Source: Bacillota bacterium (GTDB lineage Bacteria > Bacillota > UBA4882 > UBA8346). From it: DNA of 64,000 nucleotides. Location: assembly GCA_023426245.1 (NCBI GenBank), contig JAFABB010000014.1, forward strand, positions 1 through 64,000, given 5' to 3'. Both the position numbers and the translations under genes were made by a program. The notes beneath the pieces are model-generated. The model saw nothing but the letters and a program-made list of their open reading frames with translations, was not told the DNA's origin and did not search any database. Position 1 is the first letter of the stretch, and each line of letters begins with the position of its first letter. Positions 9,830-19,064 of the stretch are shown here, piece after piece.

Positions 9830-10843
9830 ATGAATCGTGACAATTTAAGGTTCCGATGGAATGAGATGAAGAATAAGTATAGCATTTTTATGGTCCTGGC
9901 AGTTATGTTCGTGATATGTTCTTTTTTAAGCCCTGTATTTGCCACAGGAGGAAATATTGCCAATATTTCAAGACAGATTTCCATTACAACGATAATCGCA
10001 TTCGGTGAAACGATATTGATTATCGCCGGTCTGCTGGACCTTTCGGCCGGATCTGTGCTTGCGCTGGCAGGTTTGCTGTCTGTTGCGGCATTTAAAGCTA
10101 CCGATTCCCTGCTTCTCTCGATGGTAGTGGGTGTCATGATTGGTGTCGGATGTAACCTGATCAACGGGATTGTCGTCACAAAGTTTAATACGCCTCCGTT
10201 TATTGCCACGCTGGCGATGATGACCGCCGCACGAGGAGCTGCGTTAATGTTTACAAACGGCCAGAATATCTACCAGATCGGGAAATTTATCGTTTGGGGT
10301 CAGAGTAATATTTCCATTATTCCTACACCGGTTGTTTTTATGATTGGTATTACCGTTCTTACCTGGTATTTGCTTAAGCAGACGAGATTCGGCCGGTATT
10401 TGTATGCGGTGGGTGGTAATCAAGAAGCGGCCCGTGCCTCAGGAATCAACATCAACCGCGTGAAGATGAAAGCTTATTTAATCAACGGTGTCTTTGTCGG
10501 TTTGGCCGGAGTCATTTTTATGTCCCGCGTTAATGCAGGTTTGCCAAATAGTGGCGCCGGGTTCGAATTCGATGCCATGACTGCGGCAATTATCGGCGGT
10601 ACCAGTTTTTCGGGCGGTATCGGGACCGCTATGGGGACCTTGGCTGGTGGATTCATCATGGGTTTACTCAATAATATCATGAACCTGACCTTGATTCAGT
10701 CCTATCTGCAACAAATCATCAGGGGTGCGATTATCGCTTTAGCCGTTATGTATGATATTCATGCAAAAACAAAAAGAGAGTCACGCACCATCGGTAATAT
10801 TGAGGAACGTATGGCCCGGGAGACTCAAAGTATTGGTAATTAG
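9830..10843 (+). CDS. RbsC-type sugar ABC transporter permease
   Basis: About 337 residues and strongly hydrophobic with 8-10 transmembrane segments. It carries the family motifs DLSAGSVLAL near the N-terminus and AAIIGGTSFSGGIGT near the C-terminus (BPD_transp_2). The ATG at 9830 has AAGGAG nine bases upstream that overlaps the end of the ATPase gene. It forms the membrane channel for the ATPase immediately upstream. Confidence 0.92.
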   Translation: MNRDNLRFRWNEMKNKYSIFMVLAVMFVICSFLSPVFATGGNIANISRQISITTIIAFGETILIIAGLLDLSAGSVLALAGLLSVAAFKATDSLLLSMVVGVMIGVGCNLINGIVVTKFNTPPFIATLAMMTAARGAALMFTNGQNIYQIGKFIVWGQSNISIIPTPVVFMIGITVLTWYLLKQTRFGRYLYAVGGNQEAARASGININRVKMKAYLINGVFVGLAGVIFMSRVNAGLPNSGAGFEFDAMTAAIIGGTSFSGGIGTAMGTLAGGFIMGLLNNIMNLTLIQSYLQQIIRGAIIALAVMYDIHAKTKRESRTIGNIEERMARETQSIGN

Positions 10844-10984
10844 TAGGATTCAGGTTCCGATTGAATCGAGCTACTGATATTTAAGTGGACAAGTATGACG
10901 GTATTCCTGCAATGGATAGTAGAAACCGATCAACAAACGTAATGCTTGATCTGCTTGAGTAAATAAAAAAGGGGAGTGTATGAA

Positions 10985-11956
10985 ATGAATCCGAGAATGA
11001 AAAAGTTTTTAGCTATCACTCTGGCGTTGGTCCTGATTGCACTGGTTACCACTTCTGGCGGAAATATAATGGCCGCCAAAAAATTCAGACTTGCTTTTGT
11101 AGCGAGGGCTCAAGGTGACTCTTTTGCCGCTTGGCTCACGAATTCCATCAAGTCGGAAGTTGCGAAGTACCCGGATATGGAAGTCAGTGTTTTTGACGGA
11201 CAAAGTAAAAATGAAGTTGTGAATGCAGCCATTGAAAATGCAGTGACCAATAAATTTGACGGCATCCTGCTTCAACCGTTTGATTCCGAGGCCCAGGTTG
11301 CTCCGATGAAGGCTGCAATGGTAGCTGGACTTAAATGTGCCACGGTCAACATGTTTGTCAACGATGGCGGTGTAATTTCCAGGGTTGATGCGGATCCTTA
11401 CGGACAAGGCGCAGTACCTGCAAAGGTAGCTTTGAAACAAGTTCCCAAAAATTCCCGCGTCGTTGTGTTACTTGGACCGGCAGGGAACAGGCATACTCTG
11501 GAGCGTCGTAGGGCATGGCAGAAAGAATTTTTTGATAAGCGGCCCGATGTTAAGATTATTGACGAGCAGATTGCCAATTGGAACAAGGATGAAGCGATGA
11601 CCAAGATGGAAGACTGGATATCGGCAACCGGCGGAAAAATCGACGCCATTGTTTCAATGAACGACAACATGGCTGTCGGTGCTTTGGAAGCAGCCAAGGC
11701 AGCAGGTATTAAAAAGATTCTAGCTTACGGGGTTGATGGTACTGCCGAAGCTTGTCTTTACATCAAAGAGGGCAAATTGACAGTAACTTGTCTCCAGAGC
11801 GCATATGAACTGGCCAAGTTATCGGTGGGACTGATGCATGATTTGTTCACCGGGAAAAAGAAACGGGCTGACATCATGATACCCAACATACTGATTGACA
11901 AGTCCAATGTGGATCAATACATCGAAATGCATAAGAAAGCCGGAAATATGCAATAG
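10985..11956 (+). CDS. Second RbsB-type sugar-binding protein of system 1
   Basis: About 323 residues. The signal peptide ends near NIMAAKKF with a signal-peptidase-I-like site and no lipobox. The mature part is a Peripla_BP_4 domain (FDGILLQPFDSEA, VSMNDNMAVGALEAAKAAG). The ATG at 10985 lies 8 bases after GGGGAG. It shares fold and order with the product of the gene at 6708, so the operon encodes two binding proteins for one ATPase/permease pair. One may capture the substrate and the other may present it to the kinase (inference). Confidence 0.88.
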   Translation: MNPRMKKFLAITLALVLIALVTTSGGNIMAAKKFRLAFVARAQGDSFAAWLTNSIKSEVAKYPDMEVSVFDGQSKNEVVNAAIENAVTNKFDGILLQPFDSEAQVAPMKAAMVAGLKCATVNMFVNDGGVISRVDADPYGQGAVPAKVALKQVPKNSRVVVLLGPAGNRHTLERRRAWQKEFFDKRPDVKIIDEQIANWNKDEAMTKMEDWISATGGKIDAIVSMNDNMAVGALEAAKAAGIKKILAYGVDGTAEACLYIKEGKLTVTCLQSAYELAKLSVGLMHDLFTGKKKRADIMIPNILIDKSNVDQYIEMHKKAGNMQ

Positions 11957-11967
11957 AAATTCATTCC

Positions 11968-12007
11968 AAACTTTCGCGTGCAGCTGTATGGTTGCATGCG
12001 AAAGTTT
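11968..12007 (+). other. Stem-loop between binding-protein and dehydrogenase genes
   Basis: A 15-bp stem with one G-T wobble (11968-11982 with 11993-12007) and a 10-base loop lies 12 bases after the stop codon. No T-tract follows. Such structures commonly stabilise the highly expressed upstream binding-protein mRNA or partly terminate transcription before the enzyme gene. Confidence 0.55.
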
Positions 12008-12037
12008 ATCAACTCAAAAAGAAAGACAGGTGTTACG

Positions 12038-13081
12038 ATGAAAACCACCATGAAAGCCGCAGTATTAACCGAACCTGGAAAAATCGTCTTTGAAGAGCGT
12101 CCGATTCCGGTTCCCGGGGAACATGAAGTTTTGGTTAAAATCAAACATGTGGGGATCTGCGGCTCGGATTTGCATTATTATGAACATGGCCGGATCGGAA
12201 ATTTTATTGTGGAGAAATCTATCGTTTTAGGTCATGAAAGCGGCGGGGAGGTTGTAGAAGTCGGGAAGAAAGTAAACCATGTAAAAGTAGGCGACATGGT
12301 TGCTTTAGAACCGGGATACACTTGTGGCAAATGTGATTATTGTAAACAAGGTCTATATAATCTCTGCACTGATGTAGTGTTTATGGCGACTCCCCCTTAT
12401 GACGGGGCATTTGCTGAATATGTCGCATTTCCAGCCGATATGGCTTTTAAATTACCATCCAATATGGATACTTTGGAAGGCGCTTTGATTGAACCGTTAG
12501 CGGTAGGGTTTCATGCCGCAAATCAAGCCGGGGTTAAAATCGGGGATTCTGCAGTTGTTTTAGGTTCAGGATGTATCGGTTTAGTAACTTTATTGGCATT
12601 AAAGGCCATGGGCGTAAGCACTGTCTATCAAGCGGATGTTATTGCCTCTCGGTTGCAAATGAGTAAAAATCTCGGGGCGACGCAGACTTTCAAGGCGGAC
12701 GAAGTTAATGTAGTCCAGGCGATTATGGATATTACCCATGGTCAAGGAGTCGACGTTGTCATAGAAACGGCAGGAAGTCAGATTACCACCCGGCAAACCG
12801 TGGATTTGGTGAAACGGGGAGGAAAGATTGTTTTAGTTGGAATGGCACCTGAAGCGAATATTCAATATGACTTTGGACAGTTAATTTCCAAGGAAGCTTT
12901 TATCCACACGGTTTTTCGTTATCGAAATCTGTATCCGGCAGCTATATCAGCTGTGGCAAATGGATTGATACCTTTAAAAAGAATTGTCACCAATACCTAT
13001 CATTTTAATGAGATACCTGCGGCTATGGCAAATTCGCTCAAAGACAAACAGAATTCGGTTAAAGGAGTTATTGAGTTTTAG
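12038..13081 (+). CDS. Zinc-dependent medium-chain polyol/alcohol dehydrogenase (sorbitol/xylitol DH-like)
   Basis: 347 residues from the chosen ATG. Catalytic zinc ligands are visible as Cys41 (GICGSDLHYYEHGRIG), His66 and Glu67 (GHESGGEVVEVG). The four structural-zinc cysteines are 96, 99, 102 and 110. The Rossmann motif appears as VVLGSGCIGLV. The GSDLHYYEHG motif is characteristic of sorbitol, xylitol and L-arabinitol dehydrogenases. It probably oxidises the imported polyol to a ketose. The longer in-frame start at 11978 would run through the stem-loop and is less likely. A terminator follows at 13128. Confidence 0.88.
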   Translation: MKTTMKAAVLTEPGKIVFEERPIPVPGEHEVLVKIKHVGICGSDLHYYEHGRIGNFIVEKSIVLGHESGGEVVEVGKKVNHVKVGDMVALEPGYTCGKCDYCKQGLYNLCTDVVFMATPPYDGAFAEYVAFPADMAFKLPSNMDTLEGALIEPLAVGFHAANQAGVKIGDSAVVLGSGCIGLVTLLALKAMGVSTVYQADVIASRLQMSKNLGATQTFKADEVNVVQAIMDITHGQGVDVVIETAGSQITTRQTVDLVKRGGKIVLVGMAPEANIQYDFGQLISKEAFIHTVFRYRNLYPAAISAVANGLIPLKRIVTNTYHFNEIPAAMANSLKDKQNSVKGVIEF

Positions 13082-13127
13082 TGATAATTGCCTCCTGAAC
13101 AAGGGTTAAATATTAATCATCCAATTA

Positions 13128-13168
13128 AAAAATAGAGTATAACACTTTGGTTAACTCTATTTTTTTCT
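13128..13168 (+). terminator. Intrinsic terminator of sugar operon 1
   Basis: AAAAATAGAGT (13128-13138) pairs with ACTCTATTTTT (13154-13164), followed by further T residues. It lies about 45 bases after the dehydrogenase stop codon. Confidence 0.85.
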
Positions 13169-13240
13169 GTAACTTATTGGATATTCCTGTATAATAAAAT
13201 GGAGATGGGTTCGATAAAACTTTACCATGAGAGGAAAAAT

Positions 13241-13592
13241 CAATGGGCATTAAAATTCCACCGCCGATGCCCTGCAGTCCGCGATAGATAATCAACTGGG
13301 TCATGTTACCGCTGGTTCCGCATAAAGCCGACCCAAGCATGAAGACGAAAATTCCCGTGCAATAGATCACCCGGCGGCCGAATAGATCGGCCAATTTCCC
13401 GGCGATGGGAACAATCGTAGTCGAACTCAACATATTATAGGCGGTGGTCACCCAGAACATAATGCTTAAACCGCCTAACTCACCAATGATGCGGGGCATG
13501 GCGGTTCCGACCACCGTTTGATCCAGCGAAGCAAAGAACATCCCTAACAACAGTCCCGCCAGTAACATATTCCGGCTATAATTTGGTTGCAT
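13241..13592 (-). pseudogene. Truncated DHA2-family MFS drug efflux gene
   Basis: The first about 117 codons encode an excellent N-terminus of an EmrB/QacA-type transporter (MFFASLDQTVVGTAMPRIIGELG, shown here as motif FASLDQTVV; then GKLADLFGRRVIY and IIYRGLQGIGGGILMPI). After GGGILMP the frame runs into about 38 unrelated residues and stops at 13125. An intact gene would be about 470-500 codons. Only about four of fourteen transmembrane helices remain, so it cannot be functional. The remnant is GC-richer than its neighbours and lies next to another remnant in the same orientation. Confidence 0.85.
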
Positions 13593-13632
13593 TGCGAAGA
13601 CACCTTTCATGTTTCAGGGACCTTTGGATGTA

Positions 13633-14080
13633 CTATTTCAAAATCTCGATAAACCCTTGGGACCCGTCCACCCGGATCTGCTGCCCGTCCCGGATCCTAC
13701 GCGTGGCCTGCTCGACCCCAACCACCGCCGGGATGCCGTATTCTCGGGCCACCACCGCACCATGGGTCATCAGACCCCCGACCTCCGTCACCAGACCTGC
13801 AGCCAATGAAAATAATGGAGTCCAGGCCGGATCTGTATATGGCGCTATCAGGATATCTCCTTTATCGATCTGCGCTTCCTCCAGTTTTAGGACGACCCGG
13901 GCCCGGCCTTCGGCTACGCCAGCCGAGACCGGCATCGGTCGCCACCACAAAGCCCTCCGGCACCGAGAATCCGTGGATCCCGGTGATAGAAAATAGTTCA
14001 CCCAGATTGGCACCTTTTCCCCCTGCTTGAGCTAGACTGGAACGGTTGATTTCGGAAAAAGAAATCACATATTGCTTCAT
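13633..14080 (-). pseudogene. Internally deleted PEP-synthase/rifampin-phosphotransferase-family gene
   Basis: The 5' part encodes the ATP-grasp N-terminus (MKQYVISFSEI, then GGKGANLGELF and VPEGFVVATDA). At about position 13935 it jumps, with a frame change, into the C-terminal swivelling domain carrying the phospho-histidine motif GGLMTHGAVVAREYG and ends GFIEILK. About 700 residues of a roughly 870-residue protein are missing. Family members are PEP synthase and rifampin phosphotransferase; the C-terminal sequence looks closer to the latter (inference). With the adjacent efflux-pump fragment it may be the wreck of an antibiotic-resistance locus. Confidence 0.85.
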
Positions 14081-14401
14081 CTTGTTGTTGGCTCTTTTCA
14101 TGAATATGGAAATGTAGGTATTATAGGCAAGCAAAACGCTTCACCAACTATAGTTTGACCCAAGTGGAGAAAATATCTCGTGGTGCATGATGATTAACCG
14201 GAGACAAATTTAGGCCGGGCAGTATATATTTGGGCTCTAGTTTGTCAAAAGCAACTCAGAGAAGACATTTGTGGGGATATGAAAGTTAACGGATAATTTG
14301 GCATTTACAAAGGCATTTTAATTGGCTATAGTAAAAATATCATTTCATGAAGATTGAAATGAAATTCATCTTGATTCGATTTGGGGAGGCAAAAGGGAAT
14401 C

Positions 14402-15388
14402 ATGTCCCATAGGATCGGAATCGATATCGGCGGAACAAAATGCGCAGTCATCCTGGGAAGGATATCTACCGGTGAAAAACCGGAAATTCTTGATAAAGTT
14501 ATGTTTCCAACGGAAAGTTCCCGTGGAGTGACCTACACTTTGCAGCAGATTTTTATCAACGTCGAACAAATTTTGATTAAAAACAGTTTGAAAATAACCG
14601 ATATCCAAAGTTTTGGGGTTAGTTGTGGCGGGCCGCTTGACAGCAAGCGGGGCGTAATCATGTCGCCGCCTAATTTGGTGAGTTGGGATAACATCAATAT
14701 TGTGGAAATCATTCAACAACGTTGGGGTGTGCAAACCCGGTTGCAAAACGATGCCAATGCATGCGCTTTAGCTGAATGGCGTTTTGGCGCAGGTGCGGGT
14801 TATCAAAATGTGGTTTTCTTAACGTTCGGCACCGGGATGGGAGCAGGCCTCATTCTTAATAATCGCTTATATAGCGGGACCAATGACATGGCCGGTGAGA
14901 TAGGGCACATCCGGATAGCGGATTTTGGTCCGGTAGGTTATGGTAAATCCGGATCTTTTGAAGGTTTTTGCAGTGGAGGTGGACTGGCCCAATTCGCAAG
15001 AATGAAAGTTCTTGAAAAAATTCAAATGGGGGAGAAAGTCTCTTTTTGCCAGGGGATTCATGAGTTGGAACATTTAAACGCCCAAATTGTCAGTGAAGCA
15101 GCTAAAGCCGGGGATGAATTGGCTTTGGAAATTTTTAAAATATGCGGCCAATACTTGGGTAAAGGGGTAGCGATCTTAATTGATGTTCTGAACCCGGAAG
15201 TCATCGTTATCGGAAGTATTTTTGCCCGCTGCCGGGAGTTGTTATGGGAACCGATGACCCAGGTAATTACCAGGGAAACCTTGAGTTTAACCAATAAAGT
15301 CTGTCGTATCGTCCCGGCCGGATTAGGAGAACAAATTGGAGACTATGCCGCCTTGGCGGTGGCTGCATATGATGAGAGCGAGGTCTAA
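14402..15388 (+). CDS. ROK-family sugar kinase-like protein
   Basis: About 328 residues. The N-terminal phosphate-binding loop IGIDIGGTKC and the second ATP motif FGTGMGAGLIL are clear, as is GEIGH with the catalytic-region histidine. The canonical ROK zinc motif CxCGxxGCxE is replaced by a stretch around GYGKSGSFEGFCSG, so the structural zinc appears to be lost. The ATG at 14402 is chosen because GGGGAGG lies at 14383-14389. It heads an operon with a SIS isomerase and a two-component pair, so it probably phosphorylates the sugar imported by system 2. Confidence 0.85.
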   Translation: MSHRIGIDIGGTKCAVILGRISTGEKPEILDKVMFPTESSRGVTYTLQQIFINVEQILIKNSLKITDIQSFGVSCGGPLDSKRGVIMSPPNLVSWDNINIVEIIQQRWGVQTRLQNDANACALAEWRFGAGAGYQNVVFLTFGTGMGAGLILNNRLYSGTNDMAGEIGHIRIADFGPVGYGKSGSFEGFCSGGGLAQFARMKVLEKIQMGEKVSFCQGIHELEHLNAQIVSEAAKAGDELALEIFKICGQYLGKGVAILIDVLNPEVIVIGSIFARCRELLWEPMTQVITRETLSLTNKVCRIVPAGLGEQIGDYAALAVAAYDESEV

Positions 15389-15405
15389 TAATGGGAGTGA
15401 CGCCA

Positions 15406-16053
15406 ATGAGAAATGAAACAAAAGTGATTTTTAATCAACTATTTGAAGATTATCCGAAATTAGAAATTTGCAGAGAAAGTATTTTAGCAGCTTTTCATTT
15501 CATGGAACAATGCTACTCAAACGGAGGTAAAACGTTGATCTGTGGCAATGGCGGCAGTGCTGCCGATGCCGAGCATATTGTCGGTGAATTAATGAAAGGT
15601 TTTTTATTGAAACGGGAGCCTACCCAAGCGGACAAGGAAATATTCAAAAGAGCTTTCCCTGAAGAATATCAATATCTTACGGCCAATTTACAGCGAGCCC
15701 TGCCGGCGATTTCTTTGGTGAGTCAATCGGCTTTATCAACCGCTTTCATCAATGATGTTGCTCCGGATATGGTCTTTGCCCAGCAGGTGTATGGCTACGG
15801 CCGGGTTGGTGATGTATTCATCGGCATTAGCACCTCGGGGAACTCTAAAAATGTGGTGAATGCTGTCAAAGTTGCTAGGTCCTTGGAAATCCAGACCATC
15901 GGTTTGACGGGTGAAAACGGCGGTATGATGAAAGGCCTTTGTGATGTAGCGATTACCGTCCCGGCGAAGGAAACTTTTAAAGTCCAGGAATATCATCTTC
16001 CTGTTTATCATGGACTCTGTGCTATGATTGAAAGAGAATTTTTCGGGGACTAA
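15406..16053 (+). CDS. SIS-domain phosphosugar isomerase (GmhA-like)
   Basis: About 215 residues. The SIS core is recognisable from GGKTLICGNGGSAADAEHIVGEL and, near the middle, VFIGISTSGNSKNVVNAV, both typical of phosphoheptose isomerase-type proteins. It contains an insertion (about residues 65-100, acidic, including EEYQYLTANLQRALPA) also seen in GmhA relatives. The ATG at 15406 is preceded by GGGAG; an in-frame ATG at 15391, three bases after the kinase stop, is an alternative. Its position after a sugar kinase suggests it isomerises a sugar phosphate of the imported substrate. Confidence 0.87.
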   Translation: MRNETKVIFNQLFEDYPKLEICRESILAAFHFMEQCYSNGGKTLICGNGGSAADAEHIVGELMKGFLLKREPTQADKEIFKRAFPEEYQYLTANLQRALPAISLVSQSALSTAFINDVAPDMVFAQQVYGYGRVGDVFIGISTSGNSKNVVNAVKVARSLEIQTIGLTGENGGMMKGLCDVAITVPAKETFKVQEYHLPVYHGLCAMIEREFFGD

Positions 16054-16180
16054 AATCCAGCACACGGATAGAATATCTTGGTAGTCGATACGATAAATTG
16101 ATCTACATAACAAATGGTGAGATAATGTATATACCGATGATTCATTATGAAAATCTGGCGGGACTGATATGGAGAGAACG

Positions 16181-17797
16181 ATGATCAAGGTTCTGATTGC
16201 GGATGATGAGGAAAAAGTTTGTACCCTGATCTACAAATTGGTCAATTGGAAAGATTTTGATATGGAGGTCGTGGCGACAGCATACAACGGCATCGACGCA
16301 CTGGAACGTATTCAAGAGCTAAAGCCGGACCTGGTAATTACGGATATCCGTATGCCGGGTTATGATGGTATTGAGCTTATCGCGAAGGCTAAGGAGATCA
16401 ACGATGCGATCGAGTTCATCATCATCAGTGGATACAGACATTTTGAATATGCCCAAAGCGCTATCAGGTACGGCGTTAGCGATTATTTGTTAAAGCCAAT
16501 CAAAAAAGAGGAATTAACCGCTACCCTTGAAAGGATCCGTTTGCATTGCAGAAGTCGCGCAGAACAATTGTCCGCCCAGGAACAACTGCGTTTGCGCATC
16601 AAGGATGATACCGGCAAACAAAGAGAACAATTGTTTGTGGATTTTTTATCGAATTCCGGGGAAGCCAAAGCCAGTATTGAGGATCTGAATCCAAGGTATT
16701 GTTTTAAGTTTGTGAAGGGAATTTTTCAACTTGCGGCAATCAAGATCGATTGTCCCTATGAGAATTACAACGCCGACAGCATTCAAGTACTATATGAAAA
16801 AATAGGCAAAATTTTGGATTCCAATATCCGCGACAGCTGTTATGAAATGGAAATTTTCTGTAAAGATACTATCGTTTATGTGTTATTGAATTATCCATTG
16901 GAAAACCGTCTCTTTTTACGCCGTTTGTTGAAAGGGCTCATGGCGGAACTTTCGGTTCAACAAACTGTTTTTGACAAGGTTTTTTTTACACTCTGCGTGG
17001 GTAAACAAACCGAAGAGGTATCGAAGTTGCCCCAATGTTTGCACTCGATCCAGGATACAGTGTTTCAAAGACTGGTGGATGGAACAGGAAAATTGATTGA
17101 TGAAGCGCCTGCTGTGGAAGAATTCATACCTATGAAGCAGGAATTCCTGTTAGGAGATTTCAGGCGGGGGATGTCACAAGCTGTCGAATTACTGGACTTA
17201 CAGGCTGCGGTGGCGGTAGTTGACGCTTTGGAAAGCGCCGTACCCATTAATGAAAAAACAAAGGGCAGTGTCATTTATAAATTGGTTTTGGCGGCCGGAG
17301 AAATGTTCATGGTCCTCATTAAAAACGCACAATATAATGTGGAAATTCCTTCGGAAAGTTATGAGGAATTCAAAATCCGTTTGTCCCTTTGCAAAAGTGG
17401 AAAACAGCTATTTGAATCGCTCAATTTATTAGTCGCAACCCAAATCGATTTTATTGTCCAACAGAAAAGACAGGCTGATAACAGGCCTATTCGGATGGCC
17501 AAGGAATATATCCAAAAAAATTACATGAATCCGATTGGGCTGGAAGAAATCAGTGAAATGTTAGGGTTTAACCTTTCTTATTTCAGCGCGCTTTTCAAAA
17601 AAGAAACCGGGAAAAATTTCTTGGAGTATCTTACGGAAGTGCGAATTTCCAATGCCAAGGAGCTTTTAAGGGAAACCAATCTGAGCATTACGGAAATATG
17701 CAACAAAGTCGGTTATTTGGACCAAAAGCATTTTATTGCCACTTTTAAAAAATATGCCGGAATCAAACCCGGAGAGTTTCGAAAGCTTTATTCTTAA
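16181..17797 (+). CDS. YesN-type response regulator of system 2
   Basis: About 538 residues. The receiver domain is at the N-terminus with phospho-acceptor Asp55 (VITDIRMPG) and Lys in YLLKPI. A roughly 300-residue linker follows, then a C-terminal AraC-type double helix-turn-helix (about 435-535, SYFSALFKKETGKNF and ICNKVGYLDQKHF). ATG at 16181 follows GGAGAG; another in-frame ATG is at 16169. Unlike system 1, the regulator precedes its kinase gene. It probably controls the ABC genes at 20.7-24.3 kb. Confidence 0.92.
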   Translation: MIKVLIADDEEKVCTLIYKLVNWKDFDMEVVATAYNGIDALERIQELKPDLVITDIRMPGYDGIELIAKAKEINDAIEFIIISGYRHFEYAQSAIRYGVSDYLLKPIKKEELTATLERIRLHCRSRAEQLSAQEQLRLRIKDDTGKQREQLFVDFLSNSGEAKASIEDLNPRYCFKFVKGIFQLAAIKIDCPYENYNADSIQVLYEKIGKILDSNIRDSCYEMEIFCKDTIVYVLLNYPLENRLFLRRLLKGLMAELSVQQTVFDKVFFTLCVGKQTEEVSKLPQCLHSIQDTVFQRLVDGTGKLIDEAPAVEEFIPMKQEFLLGDFRRGMSQAVELLDLQAAVAVVDALESAVPINEKTKGSVIYKLVLAAGEMFMVLIKNAQYNVEIPSESYEEFKIRLSLCKSGKQLFESLNLLVATQIDFIVQQKRQADNRPIRMAKEYIQKNYMNPIGLEEISEMLGFNLSYFSALFKKETGKNFLEYLTEVRISNAKELLRETNLSITEICNKVGYLDQKHFIATFKKYAGIKPGEFRKLYS

Positions 17798-17831
17798 GAA
17801 TATACCATTCTTTTTTTAGGAGAAAAAAGAC

Positions 17832-18875
17832 TTGGAACTAAAATGGAGCCGTTATTTATTTTACCGTTTTTTTCTGGCTGCTGCTGCAATGGGTATAACC
17901 ATTATCCTGTTGCTGTTTTTTTTATCGATGGCCGTCGGTGAGGACACTTTCTATCTTTGGGTCGCCATCGGCGGAACCATGGTTTTTGCGGCCGAAGCCT
18001 ATGGAATGTATTCCCAAATCTACAAACCCTATGTCGAAACTCAAAAAATGCTGAATCTTTTTATTACCGGTTACACGGTTGAAGGTTTGTATGATATGCG
18101 ATATTCTTTTACCCCCCAAATGGAACAGGCTCTTTTAAAGCTAAAGGGCTTCATCAATACCAATGAAATATTAAAAGTAAGCAAGCGCCAGGCCCAGTTT
18201 TTGGCGTTGCAAAACCAGATTAATCCTCATTTTTTATACAACACTCTTGAAGGCATCCGCGGTGAAGCCCTCGGAGCCGGACTTGATAATGTGGCGGAAA
18301 TGACGGAGGCTTTGGCCAGATTTTTCCGATACACCATATCCAATTTGGATAATTTTGTTTTATTGGAAGATGAACTGTCCAATATTGAAAATTATTTCAT
18401 TATCCAACAATACCGTTTCGGTTCCCGTTTGCAATTGGCTGTGGAGTATGACGATCCCCAAAATAGTCCGTCCATTCTAAGGTATAAGTTACCCAAGTTA
18501 ACTTTACAGCCGATTGTGGAAAATGCCATCATTCACGGAATCGAGCAGAAGATAGGTACCGGTACGGTGGGCATTAAGCTGGAAACGACCCAAACCCGCC
18601 TTTTAATTACCATATCCGATGACGGTGTGGGTATGGATGAGCTCCGCTTACAGCAACTGAATGAAAAGTTGAATAATTCATCGTTTGACTACATCAAACC
18701 GGACTCGGAACAAAAGGGCGGCATTGCTGTTGTCAATGTTCACAAAAGGATTCAACTGTTATTTGGAGAGGAATACGGGATTTGCATTTACAGCACGAAA
18801 GATGTGGGAACCGATGTGGAAATTACCCTTCCCTTGTTAACCAATATACAGGAACAGGCAATTCTTAAAGGTTAG
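17832..18875 (+). CDS. Short membrane histidine kinase of the LytS/YesM type
   Basis: 347 residues, translated from a TTG start with AGGAGA 8 bases upstream; no in-frame ATG fits. Two closely spaced transmembrane helices (about 13-33 and 41-60) leave almost no extracellular part, unlike its counterpart at 2947. The kinase core has His133 in INPHFLYNTLEG, an N-box in QPIVENAIIHG and a G-box in SDDGVGMDE. With no sensor domain, it may read its signal through a partner membrane protein, for instance the transporter encoded downstream (inference). Confidence 0.9.
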   Translation: MELKWSRYLFYRFFLAAAAMGITIILLLFFLSMAVGEDTFYLWVAIGGTMVFAAEAYGMYSQIYKPYVETQKMLNLFITGYTVEGLYDMRYSFTPQMEQALLKLKGFINTNEILKVSKRQAQFLALQNQINPHFLYNTLEGIRGEALGAGLDNVAEMTEALARFFRYTISNLDNFVLLEDELSNIENYFIIQQYRFGSRLQLAVEYDDPQNSPSILRYKLPKLTLQPIVENAIIHGIEQKIGTGTVGIKLETTQTRLLITISDDGVGMDELRLQQLNEKLNNSSFDYIKPDSEQKGGIAVVNVHKRIQLLFGEEYGICIYSTKDVGTDVEITLPLLTNIQEQAILKG

Positions 18876-18896
18876 GGACTTTCCAAAAAGAATTTA

Positions 18897-18966
18897 AACC
18901 TTGATCCGGCAAGTACATTGCAATTTTCCTGAAAGGGCGCAGAAAAATTGGCCGGATCGGGTTTTT
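18897..18966 (+). terminator. Long hairpin terminator after the kinase gene
   Basis: GATCCGGC (18903-18910) pairs with GCCGGATC (18951-18958). An inner CAATTTT/AAAATTG helix lies within, and GGGTTTTTA follows. It separates the regulatory genes from the degenerate ABC gene. Confidence 0.7.
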
Positions 18967-19064
18967 ACAGAATCCACCAAGCTTAATAGCAGTGGTTTTG
19001 AAAGTTACTCGCCGGATTTAAGTTAAAATCGATAACAATAAAAGATAAGGTGCCTTGAGAAAAA

